Made by a program: the position numbers and the translations under genes. DNA of 64,000 nt from Plantactinospora sp. KBS50 (GTDB lineage Bacteria; Actinomycetota; Actinomycetes; Mycobacteriales; Micromonosporaceae): assembly GCF_002285795.1 (NCBI RefSeq), contig NZ_CP022961.1:2542001-2606000 (forward strand), written 5' to 3'. This document shows positions 1 to 8,297 of this stretch, piece after piece (within the stretch, counting starts at the first letter, position 1; every line of letters begins with the position of its first letter). The notes beneath the pieces were generated by a model. That model did not search any database and had not been told where the DNA came from. It was given only the letters and a program-made list of their open reading frames with translations.

Positions 1-1335
1 CGGGGCACCGCCCTGGGCATCAACATCGTGGCCGGCATCGCCGGCTCGTTCATCGGCCTGGTGCTCGGCGGGGTACTGGCCGAGTGGAACTGGCGGTCCG
101 TGTTCTGGGTCAACGTGCCCATCGGGCTGCTCGGCACCATCTGGGGGTACCGGTCGCTGCGCGACACGGGCGTGCGGCGCCCGGCCCGGATCGACTGGTG
201 GGGCAACCTCACCTTCGCGGTCGGGCTCACCGCGCTGCTGGCCGGCATCACGTACGGGATCCAGCCGTACGGCGGGCACACGATGGGCTGGACGAACCCG
301 TGGGTGCTGGCCGGGCTGATCGGCGGGGTCGCCGTACTGGCGCTGTTCTGCCTGATCGAGTCCCGGGTCGCCGAGCCGATGTTCCCGCTCGGGCTGTTCC
401 GGATCGCCGCGTTCGCCAGCGGCAACGCGGCGAGCCTGCTGGCCTCGGTGGCGCGCGGCGGCCTCCAGTTCATGCTGATCATCTGGTTGCAGGGGATCTG
501 GCTGCCGTTGCACGGGTACGACTACGAGCGGACCCCGCTCTGGGCCGGCATCTACCTGCTGCCGCTGACCATCGGCTTCCTCGCGGCCGGACCGCTGGCC
601 GGTGCGCTCTCCGACCGCTTCGGCGCCCGGTTGTTCGCCGCCGGCGGGCTGGTCGTGATGGCCGGATCGTTCGCCGGGCTGCTGCTGATCCCCAGCGACT
701 TCAGCTATCCGACCTTCGCCGGGCTGGTCTTCCTCAACGGACTCGGCGGCGGCCTGTTCGCCGCGCCCAACACGTCGCTGGTGATGTCCAGCGTGCCGGC
801 CCGGCTCCGCGGCGCGGCCTCGGGCATGCGCGCCACCTTCCAGAACGCCGGGATGGTGCTGTCGATCGGGGTGTTCTTCTCCCTGATGGTGGCCGGTCTC
901 GCGACCTCGCTGCCGGGGACCCTCGACTCCGGGCTCACCGCCCAGGGCGTACCGGCGCCCGCGGCGCACGCCGTGGCCGCGCTGCCCCCGGTGGGTACGC
1001 TGTTCGCCGCGTTCCTCGGCTACAACCCGATCGGTTCGCTGCTCGGCCCGGCGCTGCTGGGCGCCCTGCCGGCGGCCAACGCGCACACGCTCACCGGCCG
1101 GCAGTTCTTCCCGCACCTGATCTCCGGGCCGTTCCACGACGGCCTGGTGATCGTGTTCTGGCTGGCCATCGTCATGGCGCTGGTCGGTGCGGTGGCGTCG
1201 CTGCTCACCCCGCGGACCCGGCCGGGCGACGCGCCGGACCTGGTCAGCCGGGAGGCCGAACTGGCCGAGGAGTTCGCGGCCGTACCGCTGACGCCGGCGG
1301 CGCAGGCCGCCGCGCCGCTCGGCGACTCCCGCTGA
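1..1335 (+). CDS. MFS drug exporter, DHA2 type (5' end cut by window)
   Basis: The reading frame is open from base 1, so the true start lies upstream. The product is an integral membrane protein of the major facilitator superfamily. The visible part begins inside motif C of the antiporter families (GIxGSFIGLVLGGVL) and goes straight into the conserved WRxVFWVNVPIG segment, as in EmrB/QacA 14-helix exporters. About nine further hydrophobic segments follow, and the protein ends in an Ala/Pro-rich cytoplasmic tail. It probably exports small hydrophobic compounds by proton antiport; the substrate cannot be told. A second DHA2 exporter lies at 2380, so the area may be an export locus. Family assignment is secure, specificity unknown. 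Confidence 0.85.
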   Translation, partial: RGTALGINIVAGIAGSFIGLVLGGVLAEWNWRSVFWVNVPIGLLGTIWGYRSLRDTGVRRPARIDWWGNLTFAVGLTALLAGITYGIQPYGGHTMGWTNPWVLAGLIGGVAVLALFCLIESRVAEPMFPLGLFRIAAFASGNAASLLASVARGGLQFMLIIWLQGIWLPLHGYDYERTPLWAGIYLLPLTIGFLAAGPLAGALSDRFGARLFAAGGLVVMAGSFAGLLLIPSDFSYPTFAGLVFLNGLGGGLFAAPNTSLVMSSVPARLRGAASGMRATFQNAGMVLSIGVFFSLMVAGLATSLPGTLDSGLTAQGVPAPAAHAVAALPPVGTLFAAFLGYNPIGSLLGPALLGALPAANAHTLTGRQFFPHLISGPFHDGLVIVFWLAIVMALVGAVASLLTPRTRPGDAPDLVSREAELAEEFAAVPLTPAAQAAAPLGDSR

Positions 1336-1355
1336 GCCGCCCGGCCACGTACCGG

Positions 1356-1448
1356 CCGGTGCGGGGCCGACCGGTGCGGGGCCGGCCGGCACGCGGCTGG
1401 CCGGCACGCGGCCTGTGTGGGGCTGGCCGGCACGCGGCCGGTGCGGGG
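1356..1448. repeat. short interspersed GC repeats in the gap after the MFS gene
   Basis: Three copies of CCGGTGCGGGG (1356, 1371, 1438) alternate with three copies of GGCCGGCACGCGG (1384, 1399, 1425). The gap lies between two convergent genes. It may act as a structured 3' region, but it has no U-tract and no single dominant hairpin. Confidence 0.6.
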
Positions 1449-2120
1449 TCAGGTCGGCTTGCGGGCGCGCAGGGCGAGCACGGTCGGGGTGGGGGTGCCG
1501 CCCTCGACGAGGCGCTGAAGCGTCAGCCCGGCGTCCAGCACGGCGCCCAGCAGTTCGGGCAGCGGCCAGTGGCTGGCACCCACCTTGTCGCGGACACCGT
1601 TGGCCGTCCACGACTGCGTGGTCCAGTGCGCATCCAGATAGCCGCGCCGGATGACCACGGCGTCCGGGTCGGCCCGGTCGGCGAACCCGCCGCAGAAGCA
1701 GGGGTGCACGCCGACGTGCACGAACACGCCGCCCGGGGCCAGCACCCGGGCGGCCTCGCGCAGCACCTGCGGATAGTCCGGCATGTCGGTGTGCACCATC
1801 ACGGCGATCACCGCGGGCAGTGCGCCGTCGCGGACGGGCAACCGGGTGGCGTCGCCGCGTACCGCGGGCAGCCGGCTCCGGGCGTACCGCAGCATGCCCG
1901 CGGACAGGTCGACCCCGAGCGGGGTCCGCCCGAGCCCGCGGACCTGCGCCGCGTGCACCCCGCCGCCGCACCCGATCTCCAGGCAGCCGCCCGAGCCGGG
2001 TCCGAGCAGGGTCTCCAGGGCCGCGGCGATCCCGAGCGGATCGCCGGCCGCGCGCTGGTCGGTCATGAACGAGGTCTCGTACCAGTCGGCTATCTCGTCG
2101 TACGTCGCCGTTCGTCCCAT
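1449..2120 (-). CDS. class I SAM-dependent methyltransferase
   Basis: The product is 223 residues, a normal size for a free-standing Rossmann-fold methyltransferase. Motif I (LEIGCGGG) lies at residues 47-54 and the acidic loop VDLS at 70-73, followed by a methyltransferase-11-like core with RVLAPGGVFVHVG. A Cys-Gly cluster (PCFCGGF) follows the core, where the substrate pocket usually forms. The substrate is unknown. It is convergent with the upstream exporter and divergent from the TetR-controlled exporter at 2380. The ATG at 2120 opens the conserved-looking N-terminus (MGRTATYDEIADWY). It could modify a compound handled by the neighbouring pumps, but this is only context. Confidence 0.8.
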   Translation of the reverse strand: MGRTATYDEIADWYETSFMTDQRAAGDPLGIAAALETLLGPGSGGCLEIGCGGGVHAAQVRGLGRTPLGVDLSAGMLRYARSRLPAVRGDATRLPVRDGALPAVIAVMVHTDMPDYPQVLREAARVLAPGGVFVHVGVHPCFCGGFADRADPDAVVIRRGYLDAHWTTQSWTANGVRDKVGASHWPLPELLGAVLDAGLTLQRLVEGGTPTPTVLALRARKPT

Positions 2121-2137
2121 CGTCCGTCCCTCCAGGT

Positions 2138-2218
2138 CATGATCAATCCGTCTTCCGTGAAGTCGGGGCGTCGGGCCGCGCGGGATGCCCCAACTTCTTG
2201 GAAGACGAGTTGATCATG
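2138..2218. repeat. imperfect long palindrome, related to the element at 28381
   Basis: Arms at 2138-2172 and 2184-2218 are inverted repeats of 35 nt with several mismatches and an 11-nt centre. The core (GTCTTCC, AAGT, GGGGC and flanking TGATCAA) matches the perfect palindrome at 28381-28451. This is the 5' flank of the methyltransferase gene. It is probably a dispersed intergenic repeat family; function unknown. Confidence 0.7.
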
Positions 2219-2280
2219 GAGTTTGGGGGCGCCTGGGGTCGGTGTGCCGATCGGCGTGAGACGACCATCACAAAACAAAA

Positions 2281-2346
2281 CGATACGGTTCCGTATCGCC
2301 ACGCCCCGACCTAGTCTTTCCTGCGATACGGCTCTGGTCCGTATCG
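2281..2346. promoter_or_regulatory. two palindromic operators upstream of the TetR-linked exporter
   Basis: The half-site CGATACGG/CCGTATCG occurs as two inverted repeats: 2281-2298 (2-nt spacer) and 2324-2346 (7-nt spacer), all four 8-bp half-sites exact. A possible -10 hexamer TAGTCT (2312-2317) lies between them, so bound repressor would cover the promoter. The exporter starts at 2380 and a TetR-family regulator follows it. By analogy with TetR/QacR systems, these are the likely binding sites of that regulator; the pairing is inferred. Confidence 0.75.
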
Positions 2347-2379
2347 GAAATCGAACGAATCTTTGGGGGGAAAGCGGTC

Positions 2380-3945
2380 ATGCAGCCGCACGAGAACACC
2401 GGGCACCCCCGGCGCTGGGCGATCCTGGGGGTCCTGGTCGTCAGCCTGCTGGTGGTTGTCCTCGACAACACCATCCTCAACGTCGCGCTCCGCACCCTCG
2501 CCGACCCGGTACACGGGCTCGGCGCCACCCAGGGCGAGCTGGAGTGGTCGATCAACTCCTACACGCTGGTCTTCGCCGGCCTGCTGTTCAGCTTCGGGGT
2601 ACTGGGCGACCGCTACGGGCGCCGGCGCTACCTGCTGGCCGGGTTGGCCATCTTCGGACTCGCGTCGCTGGCCTCGGCGTACGCGCAGAATCCCGGCCAG
2701 TTGGTCGCGGCACGGGCGCTGATGGGGCTCGGCGGCGCGGCCATCATGCCGGTCACGCTGTCGATCATCTCGAACGTCTTCGACCCCCGCGAACGGGGTC
2801 GGGCCATCGGCGTCTGGTCCGGCGCCGTGGGGCTGGGCGTGGCGATCGGCCCGGTCCTCGGCGGGGCGCTGCTGGAGCACTACTGGTGGGGCTCGGTCTT
2901 CCTGGTCAACGTTCCGGTGGTGGTCGTCGGCCTGGTCGCCGTGGCGCTGCTGGTGCCCGAGTCGCGCGACCCGCGGCCCGGCCGGATCGACGTGCTCGGC
3001 GTGCTGCTGTCGGTCATCGGCCTGGTCGGCCTCTCGTACGGCATCATCGACGGTGGTGAGCACGGCTTCGAGCGGTTCACGGCCTGGGGCTCGATCGTCG
3101 GCGGCATCCTCGTGCTGGCCGCGTTCGTCGCGTACGAGCGGCGGATCGACCACCCGTCGCTGGACGTACGGCTGTTCCGGCTGCCCCGGTTCGCCGCGCC
3201 CACGGCGGTGATCGGGCTGGTCTTCTTCGCCGCGATGGGCGTGATGTTCTTCAGCTCGTTCTACCTGCAACTGGTCCGCGGCTACAGCCCGCTGCAGACC
3301 GGCCTGCTGTTCCTGCCGTTCGCCGCCGCCCAGATGATCTTCGCCCCGCGCAGCGCGGCAATGGTCGGCCGGTACGGCGGAAAGGCGGTCGCGGCGGTCG
3401 GCCTCACGCTGATCGTGCTGGCCGAACTGGCCTTCGTCGTCATCGACGCGGACTCCCCGATCTGGTTGTTCGGCCTGGTCTTCTTCATCCAGGGTGCCGG
3501 AATGGCGAACATCCTGCCGCCGGCCACCGAGTCGATCATGTCGGCGCTGCCGCGGGAGCGGGCCGGCGTCGGGTCGGCGGTGAGCAACACCGTCCGGCAG
3601 GTGTCCGGTGCGCTCGGTGTGGCCGTCCTGGGTTCGGTGCTCTCGGCCGTCTACCGGGACCGGATCGGCCCGGCCACCGCCGAGCTGCCGGCACCGATCC
3701 GGGCCGCGGCCGGCGAGTCGATCTCCGGCGCGTACGGGGTGGCCGACGCCCTCGGCCCGGCCGGTCGGGCCGTGCTGGGTGCCGCGAACGACGCGTTCGT
3801 CTCGGCCATGCACGGCGCGGCGCTGCTGGCCGCGGTGATCACGGCCGTCGGGATCGTGGTGACGCTGCGCTGGATGCCCGGCCGGACGGCGCGGTCGCAG
3901 ACCGAGCCGGCACCGGTTGGAGAGCCAGAGTTGGCTTCGGCGTAA
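2380..3945 (+). CDS. MFS exporter, DHA2 (EmrB/QacA) family
   Basis: This 521-residue integral membrane protein has about 14 hydrophobic segments, the length and layout of DHA2 drug:H+ antiporters. It shows an acidic residue in the first helix (VVLDNTILNVAL), motif A (GDRYGRRR) near residue 75 and motif C (GVAIGPVLGGALL) near residue 155. The ATG at 2380 follows the strong ribosome site GGGGGGAAAG (2365-2374). Two operator palindromes lie just upstream, and a TetR gene begins 12 bp after its stop, so the pair forms a typical repressor-controlled efflux operon. The substrate, presumably also the inducer, cannot be read from sequence. Confidence 0.9.
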   Translation: MQPHENTGHPRRWAILGVLVVSLLVVVLDNTILNVALRTLADPVHGLGATQGELEWSINSYTLVFAGLLFSFGVLGDRYGRRRYLLAGLAIFGLASLASAYAQNPGQLVAARALMGLGGAAIMPVTLSIISNVFDPRERGRAIGVWSGAVGLGVAIGPVLGGALLEHYWWGSVFLVNVPVVVVGLVAVALLVPESRDPRPGRIDVLGVLLSVIGLVGLSYGIIDGGEHGFERFTAWGSIVGGILVLAAFVAYERRIDHPSLDVRLFRLPRFAAPTAVIGLVFFAAMGVMFFSSFYLQLVRGYSPLQTGLLFLPFAAAQMIFAPRSAAMVGRYGGKAVAAVGLTLIVLAELAFVVIDADSPIWLFGLVFFIQGAGMANILPPATESIMSALPRERAGVGSAVSNTVRQVSGALGVAVLGSVLSAVYRDRIGPATAELPAPIRAAAGESISGAYGVADALGPAGRAVLGAANDAFVSAMHGAALLAAVITAVGIVVTLRWMPGRTARSQTEPAPVGEPELASA

Positions 3946-3957
3946 CACTCGGAAACA

Positions 3958-4599
3958 ATGGTGGCCATGACCTCCACAGCCGCGGGCACTCCGCGGTCGC
4001 CAGGGCGACCGCGGAGCGCCCGCGTGGACGAGGCGATCATCGACGCGGTCCTGGACATGTTGGCCGAGGGCAGCACCATCGAGTCGCTGTCGATCGAGGC
4101 CATCGCGGCCCGGGCCGGTGTCGGCAAGGCCACCATCTACCGCAGGTGGCCGGGCAAGGAGGCGCTGCTGCGGGACGCGCTGCGCACGATCAAGCCGTTT
4201 CCCGCGCCCCCGGCCGGTCGCGGCGTGCGGGAAGACCTGATCAACCTGCTCAGCCCGCTGGAGCGCAACCGCGACCCGCGGGTCATGAAGATCATGCCGT
4301 GCCTGGTCCCCGAGGTGCACCGCAGTCCGGATCAGCGCCGGCTCTACGAGGAACTGATCGAGCCGCGCCGGGCGGCCATCCGGGACGTGCTGCGCCGCGG
4401 CATGGACTCCGGGCAGCTGCGTGCGGACATCGACGTCGAGGTCTGCCTCGCGATGATGAGCGGGTCGATGCTCCTGCGCCGGCTGCTGATGTGGGGTCCG
4501 GACACCGACGAGCGGGAACTGGCCGAGCGGATCGTGGACAACCTGCTCAACGGCATGCTGCTGGACAGCCCGGCACCAGGCGACCCGACCGGGAAGTGA
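3958..4599 (+). CDS. TetR-family transcriptional repressor
   Basis: The product is 213 residues. The N-terminal helix-turn-helix (EAIAARAGVGKATIYRRWPGKEAL, about residues 43-66) is the classic TetR_N signature; the C-terminal half is an all-helical ligand and dimer domain of the TetR_C_11 type. It lies 12 bp behind the exporter and is probably co-transcribed with it, so it likely controls its own operon through the palindromes at 2281-2346. The start is ambiguous: ATG 3958, GTG 3961 and ATG 3967 lie in one frame and none has a good ribosome site. This alters at most three residues. Confidence 0.88.
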   Translation: MVAMTSTAAGTPRSPGRPRSARVDEAIIDAVLDMLAEGSTIESLSIEAIAARAGVGKATIYRRWPGKEALLRDALRTIKPFPAPPAGRGVREDLINLLSPLERNRDPRVMKIMPCLVPEVHRSPDQRRLYEELIEPRRAAIRDVLRRGMDSGQLRADIDVEVCLAMMSGSMLLRRLLMWGPDTDERELAERIVDNLLNGMLLDSPAPGDPTGK

Positions 4600-4678
4600 C
4601 CGGCCGGCGACCCGCGCCGGGCGCGGTGGGGCGCCGGCACCAGCTCACCGGCGGGTGACCGGCCGGCGACCCGCGCCG
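4596..4678. repeat. 24-bp direct repeat, two copies
   Basis: An identical 24-bp sequence beginning GTGACCGGCCGGCGACC occurs at 4596-4619 and 4655-4678. The first copy contains the stop codon of the TetR gene. The repeats fill the convergent gap before the PucR-type gene. No terminator with a U-tract is visible. Confidence 0.65.
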
Positions 4679-4685
4679 CCGGTGC

Positions 4686-6623
4686 TCAGCCGCCCAGCGA
4701 CCGCAGCCGGTGCAGCCGCAGGGCGAGCTGCACCTCCAGGGCACGGTCCGGCCGCTGCCAGTCGGCGCCGAGCAGCTGACCGACCCGGTCCAGCCGCTGG
4801 GTCACCGTGTTGACGTGCACGTGCAGCAGTTCGGCCGCGCGGGCCAGGCTGCCACCCACCCCGAAGTACGCCTCCAGCGTCTTCACCAGCGCCGTTCCGC
4901 GCCGGGCGTCGTAGTCCACCACCGGCCCCACGGTCTCGGTGAGGAACCGCGCCACCTCCCGGTCGCCGCCGTCACCCACGGCCCCCAGCAGCAGCCCGAC
5001 GAAGCCCAACTCGGCGGCGCTGGCGCCCTCCCCGGTGCGGTCCAGCGCGGACAGCGCGGTGAGGCAGCGGTCCGCCTCCCGGAACGCGGGCACCAGCGAG
5101 GTCGGCCCGTGCGACGGCCCGCTCGCGCCGGCCGTCACCGGCCGGCCGGTCACCCGGGACAGGTCCCGGGACACCGCCCGGGCCGCGTCCCCGGCGTCCG
5201 CGCCGGGCAGCATGAGCGCCACCCGGCCGTCCCGGGCCGCGGCCAGGCCACCTCGGGTCGAGGCGTACGTCATGGCCCAGGACAGCGCCCGCTGGCGGGC
5301 CGAGCCGGTCGCGGCGATCGCGTCGTCGCCGATCGTGACCAGCACGTACGGTGCGTCCAGGTCGATACCGAGCCGGCGGGCGCGGTCCCGCAGCGCGTCG
5401 GGGTCCCGGGGCGGCCCGGCGAGCAGGTCGTCCAGCAGTTCGCCGCGGACCCGCCCCTCGGCCTCGGCCACCGTGCGGCGGAACAGCAGCAGCAGCGCCG
5501 TCACCAGGGCGGCCCGTTCCAGGATCCGCTGGTCGGCGTCGACCAGTTCGCCGTCCGGGCGCAGCACCAGCGCGCCCAGGTTCTCGGTGCCGGCCACCAC
5601 CGCGGCGAACCAGTGCCGGCCGCGCCGTACGCTGCGCCCCTCGGTGCGCGAGGCGGCCACGGCCTCGCCCAGTTCGGCCCGGTCCGGCTCGGCGATCTCC
5701 CCGACCCGGGCCAGCGGCCGGCCCTCGACGTCCAGCGCGAGCAGCGCCCCGCCGAGCACCTCGGTCACCGCCGCGGCCACGTCCTCCACGCCACCGCCGC
5801 GCAGCATCAGCGCGGTCATCCGGTCGTGCGCGGCGGCGGCCCGCTCCACCGAGGCGCTGTGCGCCTGGATCGTGGCGTTGGCGCCGGACAGTTCGGCAAG
5901 CGCCGCCCGGGTCTCGGCCAGCAGCCGCGCGGTGTCGATCGCCACGGCGGCGTGCGCGCCCAGCGAGACCAGCAGCGACACCTCCTCCCGGGCGAACGGC
6001 CGGGCCGAGCGGTTCGCCGCGTACAGCACGCCGATCACGCTGGAACCCAACCGCAGCGGTACGCCGAGGATCGCCACCAGGCCCTCCTCGCCGACCCCGG
6101 CGTCGATCTCGCCGGTGTGGTGGAAGCGGCTGTCCTCGGGATAGTTGGCGGTCACGTACGGGGTGCCGGTCTGCGCCACCAGGCCGCCCAGCCCGGCGCC
6201 CATCGGCAGCCGCAGCCCCTGGAACCGGGCCGAGATGGACCCGTCGGTGACCCGCATGTACGTGTCGCCGCGCTCGCCGTCGTTCAGCGTCATGTACGCC
6301 ACGTCGGCGCCGAGCAGGGTGCGCGCCCGGTGCACGATGGCCCGCAGCACGGCGTCCAGGTCCCGCAGCCCGGCCAGGTCGCTGGCCGTGTCGTACAGGC
6401 CGGACAGCTCCACCTCGCGCTGCCGGCGCCGCTCCAGCAGCGCGCGGACCCGCAGCGCCACCAGCTTCGCCCGTTCCAGCTCGGCCAGGTGCTCGGCCGG
6501 CGCTCCCGCGGCCCGGGCGGCCACCAGCGGACCCTCGAACTCCACGGGTGCGGCCTCCCGGGCCAGCAGCTCCAGGAACTCGACGGCGATGGTCATGGCG
6601 CCCATTGTGCGGGAAGCGATCAC
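4686..6623 (-). CDS. GAF-domain PucR/CdaR-type transcriptional regulator
   Basis: This protein of about 645 residues has a GAF sensor domain (about residues 70-240; GAGLGGLVAQTGTPYV and ILGVPLRLGSSVIGVLY are typical), a central linker region, and a C-terminal PucR helix-turn-helix (RAAELLHVHVNTVTQRLDRV, about 600-620). GTG 6623 directly abuts the stop codon of the upstream dehydrogenase (6624), so the two genes form one minus-strand operon. ATG 6605 or ATG 6596 are alternative starts and none has a clear ribosome site. PucR/CdaR proteins usually activate catabolic genes in response to a metabolite. The likely target here is the adjacent dehydrogenase, by context only. Confidence 0.82.
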   Translation of the reverse strand: MIASRTMGAMTIAVEFLELLAREAAPVEFEGPLVAARAAGAPAEHLAELERAKLVALRVRALLERRRQREVELSGLYDTASDLAGLRDLDAVLRAIVHRARTLLGADVAYMTLNDGERGDTYMRVTDGSISARFQGLRLPMGAGLGGLVAQTGTPYVTANYPEDSRFHHTGEIDAGVGEEGLVAILGVPLRLGSSVIGVLYAANRSARPFAREEVSLLVSLGAHAAVAIDTARLLAETRAALAELSGANATIQAHSASVERAAAAHDRMTALMLRGGGVEDVAAAVTEVLGGALLALDVEGRPLARVGEIAEPDRAELGEAVAASRTEGRSVRRGRHWFAAVVAGTENLGALVLRPDGELVDADQRILERAALVTALLLLFRRTVAEAEGRVRGELLDDLLAGPPRDPDALRDRARRLGIDLDAPYVLVTIGDDAIAATGSARQRALSWAMTYASTRGGLAAARDGRVALMLPGADAGDAARAVSRDLSRVTGRPVTAGASGPSHGPTSLVPAFREADRCLTALSALDRTGEGASAAELGFVGLLLGAVGDGGDREVARFLTETVGPVVDYDARRGTALVKTLEAYFGVGGSLARAAELLHVHVNTVTQRLDRVGQLLGADWQRPDRALEVQLALRLHRLRSLGG

Positions 6624-7436
6624 CTAGCTGGCCGTCCAGCCCCCGTCGATGGGCAGCGAGGCGCCGGTGATGAAGCCCGCGGCCGGGGTGCAGAGGTACG
6701 CGACCAGCTCGGCCACCTCCTCCGGCTCGACCAGCCGTTTCATCGCCGCCCGGGCCAACATGATCTTCTCCACGACCTCGTTCTCCGGGATGCCGTGGCT
6801 GGCCGCCTGGTCGGCGATCTGGTCCTCGACCAGCGGCGTACGCACGTACGCGGGGTTGACGCAGTTGGCGGTCACGCCGTGCTCGGCGCCCTCCAGCGCG
6901 ACGACCTTGGAGAGTCCCTCCAGGGCGTGCTTGGCCGACACGTACGCCGCCTTGTACGGCGAGGCGCGCAGCCCGTGCACGGAGGAGATGTTGACGATCC
7001 GGCCCCAGCCGCGGTCGTACATGTGCGGCAGCGCCCGGCGCACGATCCGGAACGGCGCCTCCACCATCACCCGGTGCAGGTAGCCGAAGCGGTCCGGTGG
7101 GAACTCCGGCAGCGGCGCCACGTGTTGCAGGCCGGCGTTGTTGACCACCACGTCCAGTTCGGGCTCGATCCGCTCCACCGCCCCCGGCTCGGCCAGGTCG
7201 ATGCCCTCGGCCCGGCCGCCGGCCGCCGCGGCGACCGCCTTGGCGGCCTCGACGTTGCGGTCCAGCACCAGGACGGTGGCGCCGGCGTCGGCCAGCCGGA
7301 GCGCGCAGGCCCGGCCGATGCCGCTGCCGCCGCCCGTCACCAGCGCGGTACGACCCGTCAGGTCGAGCCGTACGACATGGGATCCCGCCACATCGGGCCG
7401 GTCGGGGCCGGCGGCCCGGGGAGGTTCTGCCGTCAT
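6624..7436 (-). CDS. short-chain dehydrogenase, probable 3-hydroxybutyrate dehydrogenase
   Basis: The product is 270 residues, the classical SDR size with a short N-terminal addition. The NAD-binding motif TGGGSGIG is at residues 34-41, NNAG near 106, and the catalytic Ser/Tyr/Lys appear in NISSVHG and AAYVSAKHA. The C-terminal part (FITGASLPIDGGWTAS) matches the D-beta-hydroxybutyrate dehydrogenase subgroup, which oxidises 3-hydroxybutyrate to acetoacetate with NAD+. The ATG at 7436 was chosen because the Rossmann fold begins about 30 residues later. It is co-oriented and contiguous with the PucR-type regulator. Substrate assignment is by overall similarity and is less certain than the family. 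Confidence 0.8.
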   Translation of the reverse strand: MTAEPPRAAGPDRPDVAGSHVVRLDLTGRTALVTGGGSGIGRACALRLADAGATVLVLDRNVEAAKAVAAAAGGRAEGIDLAEPGAVERIEPELDVVVNNAGLQHVAPLPEFPPDRFGYLHRVMVEAPFRIVRRALPHMYDRGWGRIVNISSVHGLRASPYKAAYVSAKHALEGLSKVVALEGAEHGVTANCVNPAYVRTPLVEDQIADQAASHGIPENEVVEKIMLARAAMKRLVEPEEVAELVAYLCTPAAGFITGASLPIDGGWTAS

Positions 7437-7479
7437 GGCGCATGAAGTTACGAGCCGCGCGGCCGGCCGCACATGGGCC

Positions 7480-7615
7480 TCGAACACATACTCGGGGATG
7501 GATCTATGTGGTGATCCGGCGTGTTCGGGTGCTCCGGCCGGTCCGGGCGTGTCACCGCGTGCGGCGTGGCGGGGCGTCGGTAGGGTGTCGAACACACGTA
7601 CTGCCGGTGTGTTCG
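7480..7615. promoter_or_regulatory. ruvC promoter region with SOS-like half-sites and an inverted repeat
   Basis: A possible -10 hexamer TAGGGT (7581-7586) precedes ruvC. Directly after it, CGAACACAC (7589-7597) and GTGTGTTCG (7607-7615) form a perfect 9-bp inverted repeat around a 9-nt spacer. TCGAACACATACTCGG (7480-7495) keeps the left half of the actinobacterial LexA box (TCGAAC-N4-GTTCGA) but not the right half. ruvC is LexA-controlled in mycobacteria, so damage control is plausible, but neither site is a full consensus box. Confidence 0.45.
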
Positions 7616-7628
7616 GGGAGGAGACGGT

Positions 7629-8297
7629 GTGCGGGTGCTGGGCGTCGACCCGGGGCTGACCCGGTGCGGGGTCGGCGTGGTCGAGGGCGTGCCGGGACGC
7701 CCCTGCGCGCTGGTCGGCTACTACGTGGTCCACACCGATCCGGGCGACGACCTGTCGCTGCGGCTGCTGCACCTGGACCGCTCGCTGGCCGACCTGGTCG
7801 CCGAGCACCGGCCGCAGAGCGTGGCCGTGGAGCGGGTGTTCAGCCAGCACAACGTGCGCACGGTGATGGGCACCGCCCAGGCCAGCGCGGTGGCGGTGCT
7901 CGCCGGCGCCCGCGCCGGGCTGCCCGTGCAGACGTACACCCCGAGCGAGGTCAAGGCCGCGATCACCGGGTCCGGCCAGGCCGACAAGGCGCAGATGACC
8001 ACCATGGTGACCCGGCTGCTGCGGCTGGACGCGCCGCCGCGGCCGGCCGACGCGGCCGACGCGCTGGCCCTGGCCATCTGTCACATCTGGCGCGGCGGCA
8101 CCCGGTCCCGGCTGGCCGAGGCCGCCGAACGGGTACGCCGGTCCGGCGCCGCCGGCGGTGGCGGCGGTCGGAGCGCAACGGCCCGTGGCGGCGGGCGGAG
8201 CGCAACGGCCCGTGGTGACGGCGGGCGGGCAACGGCCGCCGGTGGCGGCTCGCGGGGACCAGCCGCCGGTGGCGGCGGGACGGGAGGGGTTCGATGA
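7629..8297 (+). CDS. ruvC: crossover junction endodeoxyribonuclease RuvC
   Basis: RuvC is the Holliday-junction resolvase; a dimer cuts the junction in complex with RuvAB. The catalytic acidic residues are visible: D7 (VDPGLTRCG), E68 (VAVERVF), and D141 and D144 in the [12 protein letters not shown] segment. The GTG at 7629 follows GGGGAGGAG at a good distance. The protein is 222 residues, about 45 longer than usual, because of a Gly/Ser/Arg-rich tail after residue 170, encoded by a near-duplicated stretch around 8160-8220. The stop overlaps the ruvA start (ATGA), so the genes are translationally coupled. Confidence 0.95.
   Translation: MRVLGVDPGLTRCGVGVVEGVPGRPCALVGYYVVHTDPGDDLSLRLLHLDRSLADLVAEHRPQSVAVERVFSQHNVRTVMGTAQASAVAVLAGARAGLPVQTYTPSEVKAAITGSGQADKAQMTTMVTRLLRLDAPPRPADAADALALAICHIWRGGTRSRLAEAAERVRRSGAAGGGGGRSATARGGGRSATARGDGGRATAAGGGSRGPAAGGGGTGGVR

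Noticed and set aside
1-7436. Biosynthetic gene cluster around the exporters and methyltransferase
   Set aside because: No synthase, cyclase, NRPS/PKS or precursor peptide is visible. The genes fit separate efflux and catabolic units.
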